From Planctomycetota bacterium (GTDB lineage Bacteria; Planctomycetota; UBA1135; JACQFD01), in the NCBI GenBank assembly GCA_016200225.1, contig JACQFD010000021.1, positions 372,001 to 436,000 of the forward strand: a DNA stretch of 64,000 nucleotides, read 5' to 3'. The notes beneath the pieces were generated by a model, which did no database searches, was not told where the DNA came from, and saw nothing but the letters and a program-made list of their open reading frames with translations. Each line of letters begins with the position of its first letter. Positions within the stretch are counted from its first letter, which is position 1. A program made the translations under genes and the position numbers. Positions 1-8,689 of the stretch are shown here, piece after piece.

Positions 1-366
1 TTTACCATTCGGCCCGCTCTCCGCATAACATAACGGGCACTCGAGATTGCAGCCGCTCGTGATTTCCGCGAGTCCGATGCACGTGTGCTGGCGGTGGTCG
101 GGACACATGCCGCAGTCGAACGGACAGCCCTGTTCGGTCGCTTCTGTTGCAAACAACTTCGGCAACTTCGGCGCGCGCGTCGAATCGTCGAGTTTATAAT
201 CGTTTGCGTCCGCCCAGATGAAATCTTCGCGGACGCCGTGCTCGGGACATTGTTTACGAAGAAATACCCGCCCGTCGATGTTTACAATATCCGCGGCGAC
301 CAGTCTCCGGCAGTCGGGACACAGACTGTGCGTGGTTTGTAATAGGATGCCGGAAGAAACGTTCAT
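1..366 (-). CDS. Radical SAM protein, MJ0619/tetraether-synthase (Tes)-like, N-terminal part only
   Basis: The reading frame is open for 122 codons from an ATG at 366 to the left edge, so the C-terminal part is outside the window. The N-terminus has a rubredoxin-like CPDC pair (C16, C19) and a CPEH segment (C40, H43). Next comes a cysteine cluster CPFDCGMCPDH (C81, C85, C88), then C96. The radical SAM motif CNLECPLC (C106, C110, C113) follows, binding the [4Fe-4S] cluster that cleaves S-adenosylmethionine. This order of metal sites is typical of the MJ0619/Tes family; Tes joins archaeal lipid chains into membrane-spanning tetraethers. In bacteria the substrate of such homologues is not established. 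The stop of the zinc-ribbon membrane protein gene lies only 2 bases upstream, so the two are probably cotranscribed. Family assignment is fairly sure; the lipid role is inference. Confidence 0.85.
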   Translation of the reverse strand, partial: MNVSSGILLQTTHSLCPDCRRLVAADIVNIDGRVFLRKQCPEHGVREDFIWADANDYKLDDSTRAPKLPKLFATEATEQGCPFDCGMCPDHRQHTCIGLAEITSGCNLECPLCYAESGPNGK

Positions 367-368
367 AA

Positions 369-857
369 TTAGTGTGGACCCCCGCTGAACGTGCAGACGG
401 TGAAGATCAATATAAATATTGCGAGCGCAATCGCGACGGTGACGATAATTGTCCAAACAGCGGTCCAAATTGCCCTCTTGATCGCATGGAGCCATGCTTC
501 ACCGGCCGACGCGGAGGGAATTCGGGAGGGGGCGCGCAGGCCGCGAACACTCAATGTAACTAAAAATATAAATGAATGAACGAGAACCCAGGGACCGAAA
601 TCCGAACCCATGAACAGACCCCAAATGCCAGAGTAAAGGATCCACGCGCAAATCGATACAATAAACGAAATCCACCTATCCCGTTCGACGGCGCGGGCGG
701 TCTCCGCGTAGCGCGCCCCCGGCACGGCCGTCTCATGAACATCCTCGGGCGGATTGCCGCCGGCGCCCGACTCGGCGATCCTTACTGTTCCGCAATATTG
801 ACAATGTCGCGCATCCGGTGGATTTGTTGCAAACCCGCACTGGGGACACGCGTACAT
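369..857 (-). CDS. Zinc-ribbon membrane protein
   Basis: This 162-residue protein begins with a zinc ribbon: CPQC at C4/C7 and CQYC at C19/C22, about 12 residues apart. A polar linker of about 40 residues follows, then three predicted membrane segments, near residues 60-82, 88-105 and 130-155. The ribbon is expected on the cytoplasmic side. It lies directly upstream of the radical SAM gene (2-base gap) and downstream of a metallophosphoesterase, all on one strand. No specific family is recognised beyond 'zinc-ribbon domain-containing protein'. Its position suggests a membrane partner or anchor for the radical SAM enzyme, which is inference only. The start ATG at 857 places the ribbon at the extreme N-terminus, as is usual for such proteins. 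Confidence 0.8.
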   Translation of the reverse strand: MYACPQCGFATNPPDARHCQYCGTVRIAESGAGGNPPEDVHETAVPGARYAETARAVERDRWISFIVSICAWILYSGIWGLFMGSDFGPWVLVHSFIFLVTLSVRGLRAPSRIPSASAGEAWLHAIKRAIWTAVWTIIVTVAIALAIFILIFTVCTFSGGPH

Positions 858-884
858 ATTTACTATCGCGCGCTGATCATTGTA

Positions 885-1658
885 TCATCTTCCGATCGCG
901 AGTCGTCGCGCGAGCACGTCGTCGAGCCCGGCGCCGCGGATTTTCTCCATGGTTCTTGTAAATTCATAATGAACGCGCACCCAGTGGACGCGCATCCCGT
1001 CGAGCAGCATGAAACAGGCGCGGTTGTCGCCGTCGCGCGGCTGGCCGACGCTGCCGACGTTTACTAATATTGTCTCGTCGGCCGGCATCGTGACCCAGTC
1101 GTCCTCGGATCCTGATGTACCAGGTCCGGGCGGCGGCTCAAATTTAAGATTCCTCCGGAAAATCCCCGGCTGGTGCGTGTGGCCGATGAAACAAATACCT
1201 TCGTACGTTCGGAAAATCGCCTCGAGTTTCTCGGGATTGAGCAATCCGTCGGTCGCGAGAACGTATTCCCTCACCGGATCGCGCGGCGAAGCATGAACGA
1301 ACAAATACGGCGATTCGCGAAACACGGTCGGGCGCGATTTTAAATATTCCCAACGTTTACGTTTGGTGGCATTCGATAACAATCCGGGCTTCAATCTCCG
1401 CGCCGTGAATTCGATCGCGCTGCGCGCGTACGGGTTGAAATCGTGCGCTCCGTGAAACAGCGCCTCGTCGTGATTTCCGAGCAGGCAGACTTGACACCGC
1501 TTCTGCACGACATCGATACAATATTCCGGCTCAGGCCCGTAGCCGATCACGTCGCCGAGACAATATATCTTTTCAATTCCAGGCGTCCGGTCGATGACCG
1601 CGAAGACGGCGTCGAGCGCTTCGCGATTTGAATGGATGTCGGAAATGAGGGCGATCAC
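885..1658 (-). CDS. Calcineurin-like metallophosphoesterase (YfcE/MJ0936-type)
   Basis: The 257-residue protein carries the full binuclear-metal phosphoesterase set: D7-x-H9, GDVIGYGPEP with D36, GNHDE with N62/H63/D64, H122 in a VHASP segment, and the terminal G-H160-T-H162 pair. The GYGP signature after the GD motif is typical of small bacterial phosphodiesterases of this group, which act in the cytoplasm on phosphodiesters of unknown identity. The start is GTG at 1658. It is preceded within 23 bases by the NrnA-type gene, so the block 2722-369 probably forms one transcript. The family is certain; the substrate cannot be read from the sequence. Confidence 0.9.
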   Translation of the reverse strand: MIALISDIHSNREALDAVFAVIDRTPGIEKIYCLGDVIGYGPEPEYCIDVVQKRCQVCLLGNHDEALFHGAHDFNPYARSAIEFTARRLKPGLLSNATKRKRWEYLKSRPTVFRESPYLFVHASPRDPVREYVLATDGLLNPEKLEAIFRTYEGICFIGHTHQPGIFRRNLKFEPPPGPGTSGSEDDWVTMPADETILVNVGSVGQPRDGDNRACFMLLDGMRVHWVRVHYEFTRTMEKIRGAGLDDVLARRLAIGR

Positions 1659-1681
1659 GGCGAACGTTTATATTAATAATA

Positions 1682-2722
1682 CTATTTCGACGCTGCGTTT
1701 ATCGTATGAACCGCCGCTTTGACCACGCGGTCGACCACGGCGTCCATCGAACCCTCGAGATCGGCTCCGGCGGCCTTCATGTGGCCGCCGCCGCCGAAAT
1801 TCTTCATGAGCGCGTTCACGTCGAGACTGCCTTTGGAGCGAGCCGAACATTTGATACGTCCGAGTTGCGGTTCTCTAAATAATAAAACGACGTCCACGCG
1901 CGACACCGAACGGAGGATGTCGAGGACATCGTCGGTTTCGGCGAGATCGGCGTTCAATTTGCGCAATTCCTCGCGGCGCACCATGACGACGGCGAGGCGG
2001 CCGTTCGCTTCATAGCGAAGCGTTCCGAGCGCGGCGCCGATTCCGATCGGATATTCCGGAGGAAATTGTTGATATAACTTTTCGAAAATCGCGGCCGGTT
2101 GCACGCCCGCGCCGACGAGATCCGCGGCGGACTGGAGCGTTTCGCGGTCGGTATTGCTATATTTAAACCATCCCGTGTCGGTCGTTAATGATATAAAAAC
2201 CGCGTCGAGCGCGCAGCGCGGCAGTTCGATTCCGAGTTTCTTCGCCAATCGATAGACGAGCACGCCGCTCGCGGGCGCGGTCGGATCGATCCATTCGACG
2301 TCGAACGGCACGGCGCCCGACGGTTGATGATGGTCGACGACGCAAATTGTAGCTTTCTCACGGCGGATGCGGTCGGCCATCGGGCCCGTGCGTTCGAGAA
2401 TCGCGCAATCGAGCAGGCATGCGACGTCGAACGCACCCACGCCGCCGTCGGATTTTGTAGTATCCCAATGTCCGATCGGCGTGTCCTTCGTCATGAATTG
2501 ATAACGATCGGCGATCGGGTCCGGATTGATTATATTAACTTTCTTTCCAAGCGCCTTTAACAAATGATACAGCGCGACCTGCGCGCCGAGACAATCGCCG
2601 TCGGCGCGGACGTGGCCCGTCAACAGGAATCGGTCGCGCTCGCGCAGACAGCGGAGAATTGCAGAATCGTCGGGTTCGGTCGTCAATGCGTCGCCTGCGC
2701 GTGGATGGTCAAGTTGGTGCAC
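1682..2722 (-). CDS. nrnA: DHH/DHHA1 phosphoesterase, NrnA-type oligoribonuclease/pAp phosphatase
   Basis: The 346-residue protein has an N-terminal DHH domain and a C-terminal DHHA1 domain. Visible metal ligands are H37, D41 and D43 in a GHVRADGDCLG segment, an aspartate in LLDC near residue 105, and the defining DHH at 130-132. The glycine-rich FGGGGHMKAAG loop near residue 320 marks DHHA1 and binds the nucleic acid end. NrnA enzymes degrade nano-RNAs of a few nucleotides and dephosphorylate 3'-phosphoadenosine 5'-phosphate. The length is slightly above the usual 315-330 because of about 15 extra N-terminal residues; the GTG start at 2722 may therefore be a little early. It sits 26 bases after the amidohydrolase gene. 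Confidence 0.9.
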   Translation of the reverse strand: MHQLDHPRAGDALTTEPDDSAILRCLRERDRFLLTGHVRADGDCLGAQVALYHLLKALGKKVNIINPDPIADRYQFMTKDTPIGHWDTTKSDGGVGAFDVACLLDCAILERTGPMADRIRREKATICVVDHHQPSGAVPFDVEWIDPTAPASGVLVYRLAKKLGIELPRCALDAVFISLTTDTGWFKYSNTDRETLQSAADLVGAGVQPAAIFEKLYQQFPPEYPIGIGAALGTLRYEANGRLAVVMVRREELRKLNADLAETDDVLDILRSVSRVDVVLLFREPQLGRIKCSARSKGSLDVNALMKNFGGGGHMKAAGADLEGSMDAVVDRVVKAAVHTINAASK

Positions 2723-2748
2723 TTATTTAATAAGCCGGAGCGGGGAGA

Positions 2749-3918
2749 TTACGTTGCGCGAACCACGCCGACAACGGCGGGTCGCGAAGTGAGCGCTTCG
2801 AAAAGGTCTTCGTCTAAGAATCGTCCCGACGACGACGTTTTCATATCGATGTCGAGCGCGACGAAAGCCGCGTGACATCCGCGTCGCAACGTCCCCCACC
2901 CGCGCATCGACAGCGCACGCGCGCCCCCTTCGGTTGCCGCCCGGACGATGTCGCGCGCGCCGATGCGCGCGTCGCTCTCGCGGAGCAGCGCCATTTCGTG
3001 AAAGAGATCGAGTCGATCGTTGGATGCGAGCGAATCCGTGCCAAGCGCGAATTGTAGTTTCTCGCGAATCCAATCGCGCACCGGCGCGTCGCCGCGCGCG
3101 AAATACCTGTGCGTGCCCGCGCAGTGAACCGCCGTGAAATGTTTATGTTCGGCGAGTTCGCGAATTTCAAACCGCGTGAGCGCGTTGCAATGCACGAGCG
3201 CCGCGCCGTTTGCAAAGATTCGCGATTGTTTAAGAAACTGAAGCGGTTTTCGATATGGAATCTTAAAGTTCGCGAGGCGCCCGCGGCGCGCGAGCAGTTC
3301 GGCGATCGTACCGGTTCCTTTTTCTATAAAATTCCGCTCTTGCGGTGTCTCCATGAAATGCATGGAAACCGGCGCGCGCGTCGAAATATTAAATTGATCG
3401 AAACTCACCGTGTAGGGCGCGTGCGGCGCGATGCCGGGCCGCGGGTCTTTTATTAGCATTCGACGGGAAGATCTCAACGCCTCGCGCGCCGGTTTTTTTG
3501 TTATCGACGCGTCGAAGGCCAGGAATTCGCGAAACGCGACGCCGCCGAGCGCCGAGCGCTGCATTGCGCGCGCCCCGAGACCGTCGGCGTCGTAATCGCC
3601 AGCCGCGACGATGCCATTTCTTAACATTTCTCTGGCGCCGCGGAGCGCGTCCGCCGCGCGGGGAAGCGGAGCACGCAGAATCTTTACGATCCACTCGTCG
3701 AAAGGAAGCCCGGCCGGAATCGAATTCCGCAAATGGGTGAATCGCAAGTGCGCGTGCGCGTTGATCAAACCGGGAATGATGACATTTCCGGCGATGGGAT
3801 AAATCGCGGCTCCCTTGGGCGGCATCCGCCGGACGCCGAGCACGCGCCGGTTTTTGATAACTAAATATCCGTCGCGGGCGACTTCGTCGCATGTAATCAA
3901 TGCGACGCGAAACGGCAC
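2749..3918 (-). CDS. Amidohydrolase-superfamily deaminase, possibly aminofutalosine deaminase-like
   Basis: Metal-dependent amidohydrolase of the nucleoside/aminohydrolase branch. Motifs are PGLINAHAHLRFTHLR (the HxH metal pair), a PHAPYTVS segment, a histidine in ALVHCN and GTDSLASN with the catalytic aspartate. The PGLxNAHxHLxxxHLR plus FxEWI pattern resembles MqnX, which deaminates aminofutalosine in menaquinone synthesis; chlorohydrolases and cytosine deaminases are related alternatives. The frame stays open upstream to 3996, but a strong rho-independent terminator (3921-3960) lies inside that extension. A GTG at 3918, just after the terminator, gives a 389-residue protein beginning with PFRVAL and a beta-strand typical of these enzymes. 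Starts at 3963 or 3996 would have to be transcribed from upstream of the hairpin. No good Shine-Dalgarno sequence is visible for the GTG. Confidence 0.8.
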   Translation of the reverse strand: MPFRVALITCDEVARDGYLVIKNRRVLGVRRMPPKGAAIYPIAGNVIIPGLINAHAHLRFTHLRNSIPAGLPFDEWIVKILRAPLPRAADALRGAREMLRNGIVAAGDYDADGLGARAMQRSALGGVAFREFLAFDASITKKPAREALRSSRRMLIKDPRPGIAPHAPYTVSFDQFNISTRAPVSMHFMETPQERNFIEKGTGTIAELLARRGRLANFKIPYRKPLQFLKQSRIFANGAALVHCNALTRFEIRELAEHKHFTAVHCAGTHRYFARGDAPVRDWIREKLQFALGTDSLASNDRLDLFHEMALLRESDARIGARDIVRAATEGGARALSMRGWGTLRRGCHAAFVALDIDMKTSSSGRFLDEDLFEALTSRPAVVGVVRAT

Positions 3919-3920
3919 GG

Positions 3921-3960
3921 CCAAAAAAGAAATCGCCGGGATCGTTTGGATCCCGGCGAT
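3921..3960 (-). terminator. Rho-independent terminator after the large Gly-rich lipoprotein gene
   Basis: A perfect 12-bp inverted repeat (3932-3943 and 3949-3960) has a 5-base loop. On the minus strand it is followed at once by ATTTCTTTTTT (3931-3921). It lies about 50 bases past the stop of the lipoprotein gene at 4012 and overlaps the upstream extension of the amidohydrolase frame. Confidence 0.85.
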
Positions 3961-4011
3961 CATATTGAATTGCCTCGATGGGCCGCGACTTAACAAATCA
4001 AGGCCGCAGAA

Positions 4012-7000
4012 TTACTGCAGGCAGTTTTCTCCCGTGCCTTTGACGTCAATCTTATCGACGCCGATGACGGTCGGATTGGCAATCGCTGTCGCGCGCGAGA
4101 ACACGACCGCGAATCGAACGAACTTCGGACTCGCGATCGAAAGCGTGGAAACTTTGTCGGTCCACGACGTGCGCGCGGCCGGATCAGGCTGGCCGAGTGC
4201 GTTCGGACGCGTTCCTTGGAAAAGGATACGAATCGGAAGCGTGCCGCCCGCCGCGAACGATTGCGTCAATACTTGATTTGTATTGACATCGTCTTGTACC
4301 AGCACGACAGGTCCGCCCGTCGTTTGAATTGTTAATTCGTAACCGGTCAACTGTACAAACGATCCCGAAGTCGGCGGGAATGCGAGCCAGCCGGATTCCG
4401 CGCTGCTGAAGTCGGCGGCCGCAATGTTAATACCGGTGTAGGCCGACGAGTGGGACGAAGCCTGAACGGAGGGCGTAAACGCCGTGTCGAGATTCGTATT
4501 CGCGGTCGATTGATAATGCCAACGGCCGTTGCCGCCGTCGCCGCCGCGCAGACGGAACGGAACATTTGTAGCAATGCCCGGGAATACAAATTTTGACAAA
4601 AAGGCGATCGCCGAGGTCGACGCGTTCGCGGCGGTGGGAAGACGACCGTCGCCGCCGACGCCGCCGCTAACGTTTACAGATGAAGCAGGCAGCGAAATCG
4701 CGCCATTCGATTGTATCAAAACCGTTCCGCCGCCGCCCGCGCCGCCGGGCGACATCGTCTGTCCCCAAAGCTTGCCGGCGGTAAAGTTATCAAGACCGGA
4801 GCCGCAGCCCGGCAACGCCGAACAGGTCGGGTGATCCTGGTGATCGCCACCGTCGCCGCCTGTTGCACGAATGAAGCCGCCGCTCGCAAGTGTAAAGTCA
4901 CGGCCGGATTGAATTTGTAATACGCCGCCGCCGCCGCCGCCTGCGCAGCCAACGCTAACGATCGGGAATACGGTTCCTGTCCAAGTCGGTTGCGCGGAAC
5001 CGAAGGTGCCGGAAGTGCCGAAACAATTCGTACCACCGCCGCCACCGCCCGCTCCTGCGCGCAACATGGAAAAGTTACCAACGCCATCCGCTCCAAAGCT
5101 CGGCGGTTCGGCGCCGACGATGCCCTTAAGTCCGCCCGTGCCGGTTGGAGGCGACGGGTAGTACGGAAACGCGTTGCTCGCGGGCGGATTGCTAGGAATC
5201 GTAACTGTAACTGTCGTCCATAACGGAACGGTCTTTTTGTTAGCGCCGTTGGTTCCGCATGCGGCAGTGACGGCGGACTCCTGACACCACGTTCCTACAG
5301 TTCCGTTCTCAAACTGGCTGGCGCCGCCGCCCGCGGGAGCGCCGATTTGTATACTGTAGTAAGTCGGCGTCGTGCCGGTTAACTGTGGAACGATGCCGTC
5401 GCAAATCGAGTTGCCGGAACCGCTACATCCGACGGCGACGCAACTGTCATAATTGACGCCGCTTCCGAATCCGAACGCGGCCGGGACGGTCAAACTGTTA
5501 AGAGCGTATAGGTTTTGACCGCTCACAGTCAGTACGGGAACCGCAAAGGTCCCGACTCCGCCGCCTGCTACAGTTCCTGGCGAACCGGGGAACGGTCCCG
5601 CGGCCAATCCGTTACCGCCGTCAAAGGACTTGAATCCCGCCGTCGGGTAATTCGACTGTGTCAGACCTGGAATATTAATAGGTAAATCGCCGCCGTTGCC
5701 GCCGTCGCCCGCGAGTGCGCCGCCGCGGCCTCCCGGCTTGCCCACCGGATATTGTGGGAAGAGCGAACAGCCCGTCGCGCCGCCGGCCCATCCAAAAATG
5801 GTTCCCGCGGATTCGGAGAGGGCGTTCTTTGCCGTGCACGGAGTGTTAATTCCCGCGAACAGTGCTTTTTCGGTATTCGTACTGCTTCGGCTTCCGGGAT
5901 TGCCACCGACGTCGAGCGTTCCGATAATATTTACTTTTCCGCGAACATAAATGCGCGCGGGCGCGCCGGGTCCTTCGAACCGCAGCGTATTGGTTGCGTT
6001 GAGAATCTGTAGTGTCGTAAACTGAAAAATGCCGTCGGTAACTGTAAGCGGCTTGCTTGTATTGTCCGAATTGATAGGAAGTGCGTCGACGGCCTTGACC
6101 GAAAACGGAATGCGGCCTGCCCAGCCGAAGGACGCATCATTTGGAACCGAGGTTCCATCCGTGGCGTAGGCGCCGACGGCGATCAAATCATTTGTAGAAT
6201 CGATCAAAAGCGGGCCGTGCATGCCGTTGCCGCCGCCCACGCCGCGCACGAGAAGTCCGGGGTTGCCGGCGGGATTCCACATATTCGCGCCGCTCTCGGG
6301 TCCGTTTTCGTTCGTATTCGTTCCGAAATCTTCAACGATATCGAACGCATTCTGAACATTGCACGGGCCCGTTTGAAAACTAAACGCGTTCGGACTGTTC
6401 GGATCGAGCGAGTTGCCGCCGAGGTCTTTGATTACAAGTTTATTCAACTGGCAGACGATCGCGCGCTTGCCGGTCGGGCCGGGGCTTGGGAACGGCGACG
6501 TGTGCGTGAATCGAACCGTTGTTTTTTTGCCGATCGTATCGAAATTGACGTCCCATGTTCCGGTCAGCACGATCTGGTCATTTGAAGTATTGAGATCGCC
6601 ATCCAAATCCACAAATACGCTGAGCGTCTGGCTTGTACCCTGCAGTTTGTTTACAAGCGTCGCGACATTCATAATATCGTTAAATGTCACTTCGATCGGG
6701 GTGTCGTGGGTCGCGCCGGTCGGGCTCGTCGGAAACGTTAAACTCGCCGAGGGCGGTCCAGGAATGATGTCGGCGAGCTGATTGCTCACGGACACGGTCT
6801 GTTGGATCGCAGTGGTATTGACGTGTCCGGATGTCGATTGAATCGCCGTGTTCGGCGATTTTGGAATCGTGATTCGATAGGTCTTGGCGGGCTTGAATCC
6901 GTAACTGACGTTGCCGTTCGAATCGAACGAAACTTCAGGCGTGAAAATAACAGTGTTTCCAGAAACCTGGCGTTGACCCGGAGGTTCGACGCCGCCGCCG

Positions 7001-7365
7001 CCGGATGGATCGACTTCGAGGATCTGTAACGTTTCCGATGTTACAGATCCAGGACTGACCGGTTCGTTGAATGTAAACGAAAGCGACTGCGTCTGCGTGA
7101 TGATGTTCGACGCGCCGCCGCAGGGAGATCCGCCGAGGGAGCACGAGGCGAGTTTGAAGGCCGTCGTGCCCTGTCCCGTACCGTTAAAAAGTGAACCTCC
7201 TCCTCCTCCGCCGCAACCGGCGAAAGAGACTGCGAGGGCGGTCGCACCCGAAATTGCCAAGAAGGGCTTGATTGCCATTAATGACATCGAGGCTCGAACC
7301 TTATCTTTAATCGAAAGTATGTTTAGTTTTGACAAGGACGAATTCACAGTGAAGTACGCGACCAT
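4012..7365 (-). CDS. Giant Gly-rich Ig-like lipoprotein (copy A)
   Basis: From the ATG at 7365 the protein has 1117 residues. The frame is open up to 7512, but this start is preferred because the decayed copy (ATG at 12066) shares the preceding GAGAAACATGGT context and the MVAY beginning. A hydrophobic stretch ends in a lipobox SFAGC (Cys about residue 51), followed by a run of six glycines. Two Big_5/SbsA-like Ig domains follow (about 65-190 and 200-325), the first with an FTFNEPVSPGSVT strand. A long Gly/Asn-rich region with many GGxGG turns comes next (about 370-980), resembling pectate-lyase-like or adhesin repeats. The end is a beta-rich module containing KFVRFAVVF. Probably outer-membrane anchored and surface exposed. 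The function is unknown. It is followed by a terminator at 3921-3960. Confidence 0.85.
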   Translation of the reverse strand: MVAYFTVNSSLSKLNILSIKDKVRASMSLMAIKPFLAISGATALAVSFAGCGGGGGGSLFNGTGQGTTAFKLASCSLGGSPCGGASNIITQTQSLSFTFNEPVSPGSVTSETLQILEVDPSGGGGVEPPGQRQVSGNTVIFTPEVSFDSNGNVSYGFKPAKTYRITIPKSPNTAIQSTSGHVNTTAIQQTVSVSNQLADIIPGPPSASLTFPTSPTGATHDTPIEVTFNDIMNVATLVNKLQGTSQTLSVFVDLDGDLNTSNDQIVLTGTWDVNFDTIGKKTTVRFTHTSPFPSPGPTGKRAIVCQLNKLVIKDLGGNSLDPNSPNAFSFQTGPCNVQNAFDIVEDFGTNTNENGPESGANMWNPAGNPGLLVRGVGGGNGMHGPLLIDSTNDLIAVGAYATDGTSVPNDASFGWAGRIPFSVKAVDALPINSDNTSKPLTVTDGIFQFTTLQILNATNTLRFEGPGAPARIYVRGKVNIIGTLDVGGNPGSRSSTNTEKALFAGINTPCTAKNALSESAGTIFGWAGGATGCSLFPQYPVGKPGGRGGALAGDGGNGGDLPINIPGLTQSNYPTAGFKSFDGGNGLAAGPFPGSPGTVAGGGVGTFAVPVLTVSGQNLYALNSLTVPAAFGFGSGVNYDSCVAVGCSGSGNSICDGIVPQLTGTTPTYYSIQIGAPAGGGASQFENGTVGTWCQESAVTAACGTNGANKKTVPLWTTVTVTIPSNPPASNAFPYYPSPPTGTGGLKGIVGAEPPSFGADGVGNFSMLRAGAGGGGGGTNCFGTSGTFGSAQPTWTGTVFPIVSVGCAGGGGGGVLQIQSGRDFTLASGGFIRATGGDGGDHQDHPTCSALPGCGSGLDNFTAGKLWGQTMSPGGAGGGGTVLIQSNGAISLPASSVNVSGGVGGDGRLPTAANASTSAIAFLSKFVFPGIATNVPFRLRGGDGGNGRWHYQSTANTNLDTAFTPSVQASSHSSAYTGINIAAADFSSAESGWLAFPPTSGSFVQLTGYELTIQTTGGPVVLVQDDVNTNQVLTQSFAAGGTLPIRILFQGTRPNALGQPDPAARTSWTDKVSTLSIASPKFVRFAVVFSRATAIANPTVIGVDKIDVKGTGENCLQ
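4924..4941. repeat. (GCC)6 run coding polyglycine
   Basis: Six perfect GCC units lie inside copy A and encode part of the AGGGGGGV segment on the minus strand. Slippage here would change the glycine number without shifting the frame. In the decayed copy the corresponding segment is missing. Confidence 0.8.
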
Positions 7366-7681
7366 GTTTCTCGGCCGAGGTCGTATCAGTTTCGGGAGGA
7401 TAGAAACGTGGACCATGCGAGCTCCGGGCCCGCGCGGTCTGTGGAGCCTCGAATCATAGTTGGATGGGAGGCTCCGCCACAAGCAATCAACGCGGAGAGA
7501 AGCGCGTTGCAATGGTGCTTGTTACAATTGTGTGGCACATCGCGTGCCTTGAACGTATTCCCAGAAAGCGCGTTCGGACGGATCGGCTACAACCAATTCC
7601 CTCGCAGAACGCGCTCTCAAGCGAAGCCTTCTTCCATTGCCCGTTTCTCCGCGAGCGAAGCCGCACTTATCCTGTTCATTC
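7366..7681. other. Divergent intergenic region with a leader hairpin
   Basis: 316 bases separate the divergent starts of copy A and the HEAT-repeat gene. An inverted repeat at 7441-7450/7468-7477 (8 perfect bp plus a G-T and a G-C pair, 17-base loop) would lie in the leader of copy A. A palindromic CCTCGGCCGAGG follows just before its ATG. No convincing -35/-10 pair and no further gene were seen. Confidence 0.5.
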
Positions 7682-8689
7682 ATGAACCAACCAAGCCGTT
7701 CGTCCGTTCCGATGATCGCCGTCATCGTCCTCGTTGGAGGAGTCGCGTTCGCGGCGGGTTATTTCTTTCGACCGACGAAGGTTGAGAGCGTCGCCGTCGC
7801 TCCCGATGGCAACAAGGGGAGCCAGGGAAGTTATGTGCCTCCCGGTGCGCTTGCCGCCGCGAATCCAGCGTCGGCGCCGTCGGTCATGCACGACGGTAGA
7901 AAACTCACGGCGAACGAACTGATCGCCGATTACGCGGAAATATTAACTAAACCAAAGGGCGGGTTTGTTGACCAGGCCGAGTATCTCGCGGTATATCAAA
8001 AAAAGGACGCCGTCAAAAAAGAAATGCTTCAACTCGGCGCGGCGGGCTTCGACGCGATCATACAATTCATCGGCGAAGCCGGAAAAGTTCCGAATGGTCC
8101 TTCGGACAATCCTAACGATGCGCGCGCAAAACAAAGAATCGATCCTGAAGTTCGCGAAGCGATGATCGAATTCATGCCCGACCTCGACGCGACGCGGGCG
8201 GTCAAAGATCTTTCCGTACGATTGCTCGACGATAATGAAGGCGGCCGCGTGCGCGCGCGTTCCGCCGGGCTGATGGCGCATCTCGATCGCAATATTGCCA
8301 TTCCCGCGCTCGTCGAAGCCCTCGACCGTGCGACGGAACGGCACTGGGACGGCGAACGCGGAATTGTCGAATCGCTGACCGCGATCACAGGTCCCGAAGC
8401 CGAGGCCGCATTATTAAAAGCGTTGCAGCGGCGGACCACCGAGCCGGGAACGCGCAGCGCGGTCGCCCAGGGACTCGGAATATTAAATTCCAAGGCGGCG
8501 CTCCCTTCCCTCGAACTGATCGTCCGGCACGAGTCGAGCGATCATTATGTTCGCCGCGACGCGATCCGCGCAATTGTTCATATGGACAAATCGAAGGCGC
8601 TTGCGATCATTAAAGAGCAAATTCCAAAAGAAAAAGACACTGCATTTAAAGAATTCATGATGGACGTCCAACGCGATATTTCGCGATGA
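7682..8689 (+). CDS. Membrane-anchored HEAT-repeat protein
   Basis: The frame is open from 7637, but the ATG at 7682 gives a sensible N-terminus: a short polar stretch, then a single hydrophobic anchor at about residues 11-28. The remaining 300 residues follow a linker rich in Ala/Pro/Ser. The C-terminal two thirds consist of helix pairs with the spacing of HEAT/PBS-type repeats (VRARSAGLMAHLD, AIPALVEALDRA, TRSAVAQGLGIL, YVRRDAIRAIVHM). Such proteins are usually scaffolds facing the periplasm or cytoplasm. The gene ends in an ATGA overlap with tatD. No enzymatic motif is visible and the partner is unknown. Confidence 0.85.
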   Translation: MNQPSRSSVPMIAVIVLVGGVAFAAGYFFRPTKVESVAVAPDGNKGSQGSYVPPGALAAANPASAPSVMHDGRKLTANELIADYAEILTKPKGGFVDQAEYLAVYQKKDAVKKEMLQLGAAGFDAIIQFIGEAGKVPNGPSDNPNDARAKQRIDPEVREAMIEFMPDLDATRAVKDLSVRLLDDNEGGRVRARSAGLMAHLDRNIAIPALVEALDRATERHWDGERGIVESLTAITGPEAEAALLKALQRRTTEPGTRSAVAQGLGILNSKAALPSLELIVRHESSDHYVRRDAIRAIVHMDKSKALAIIKEQIPKEKDTAFKEFMMDVQRDISR

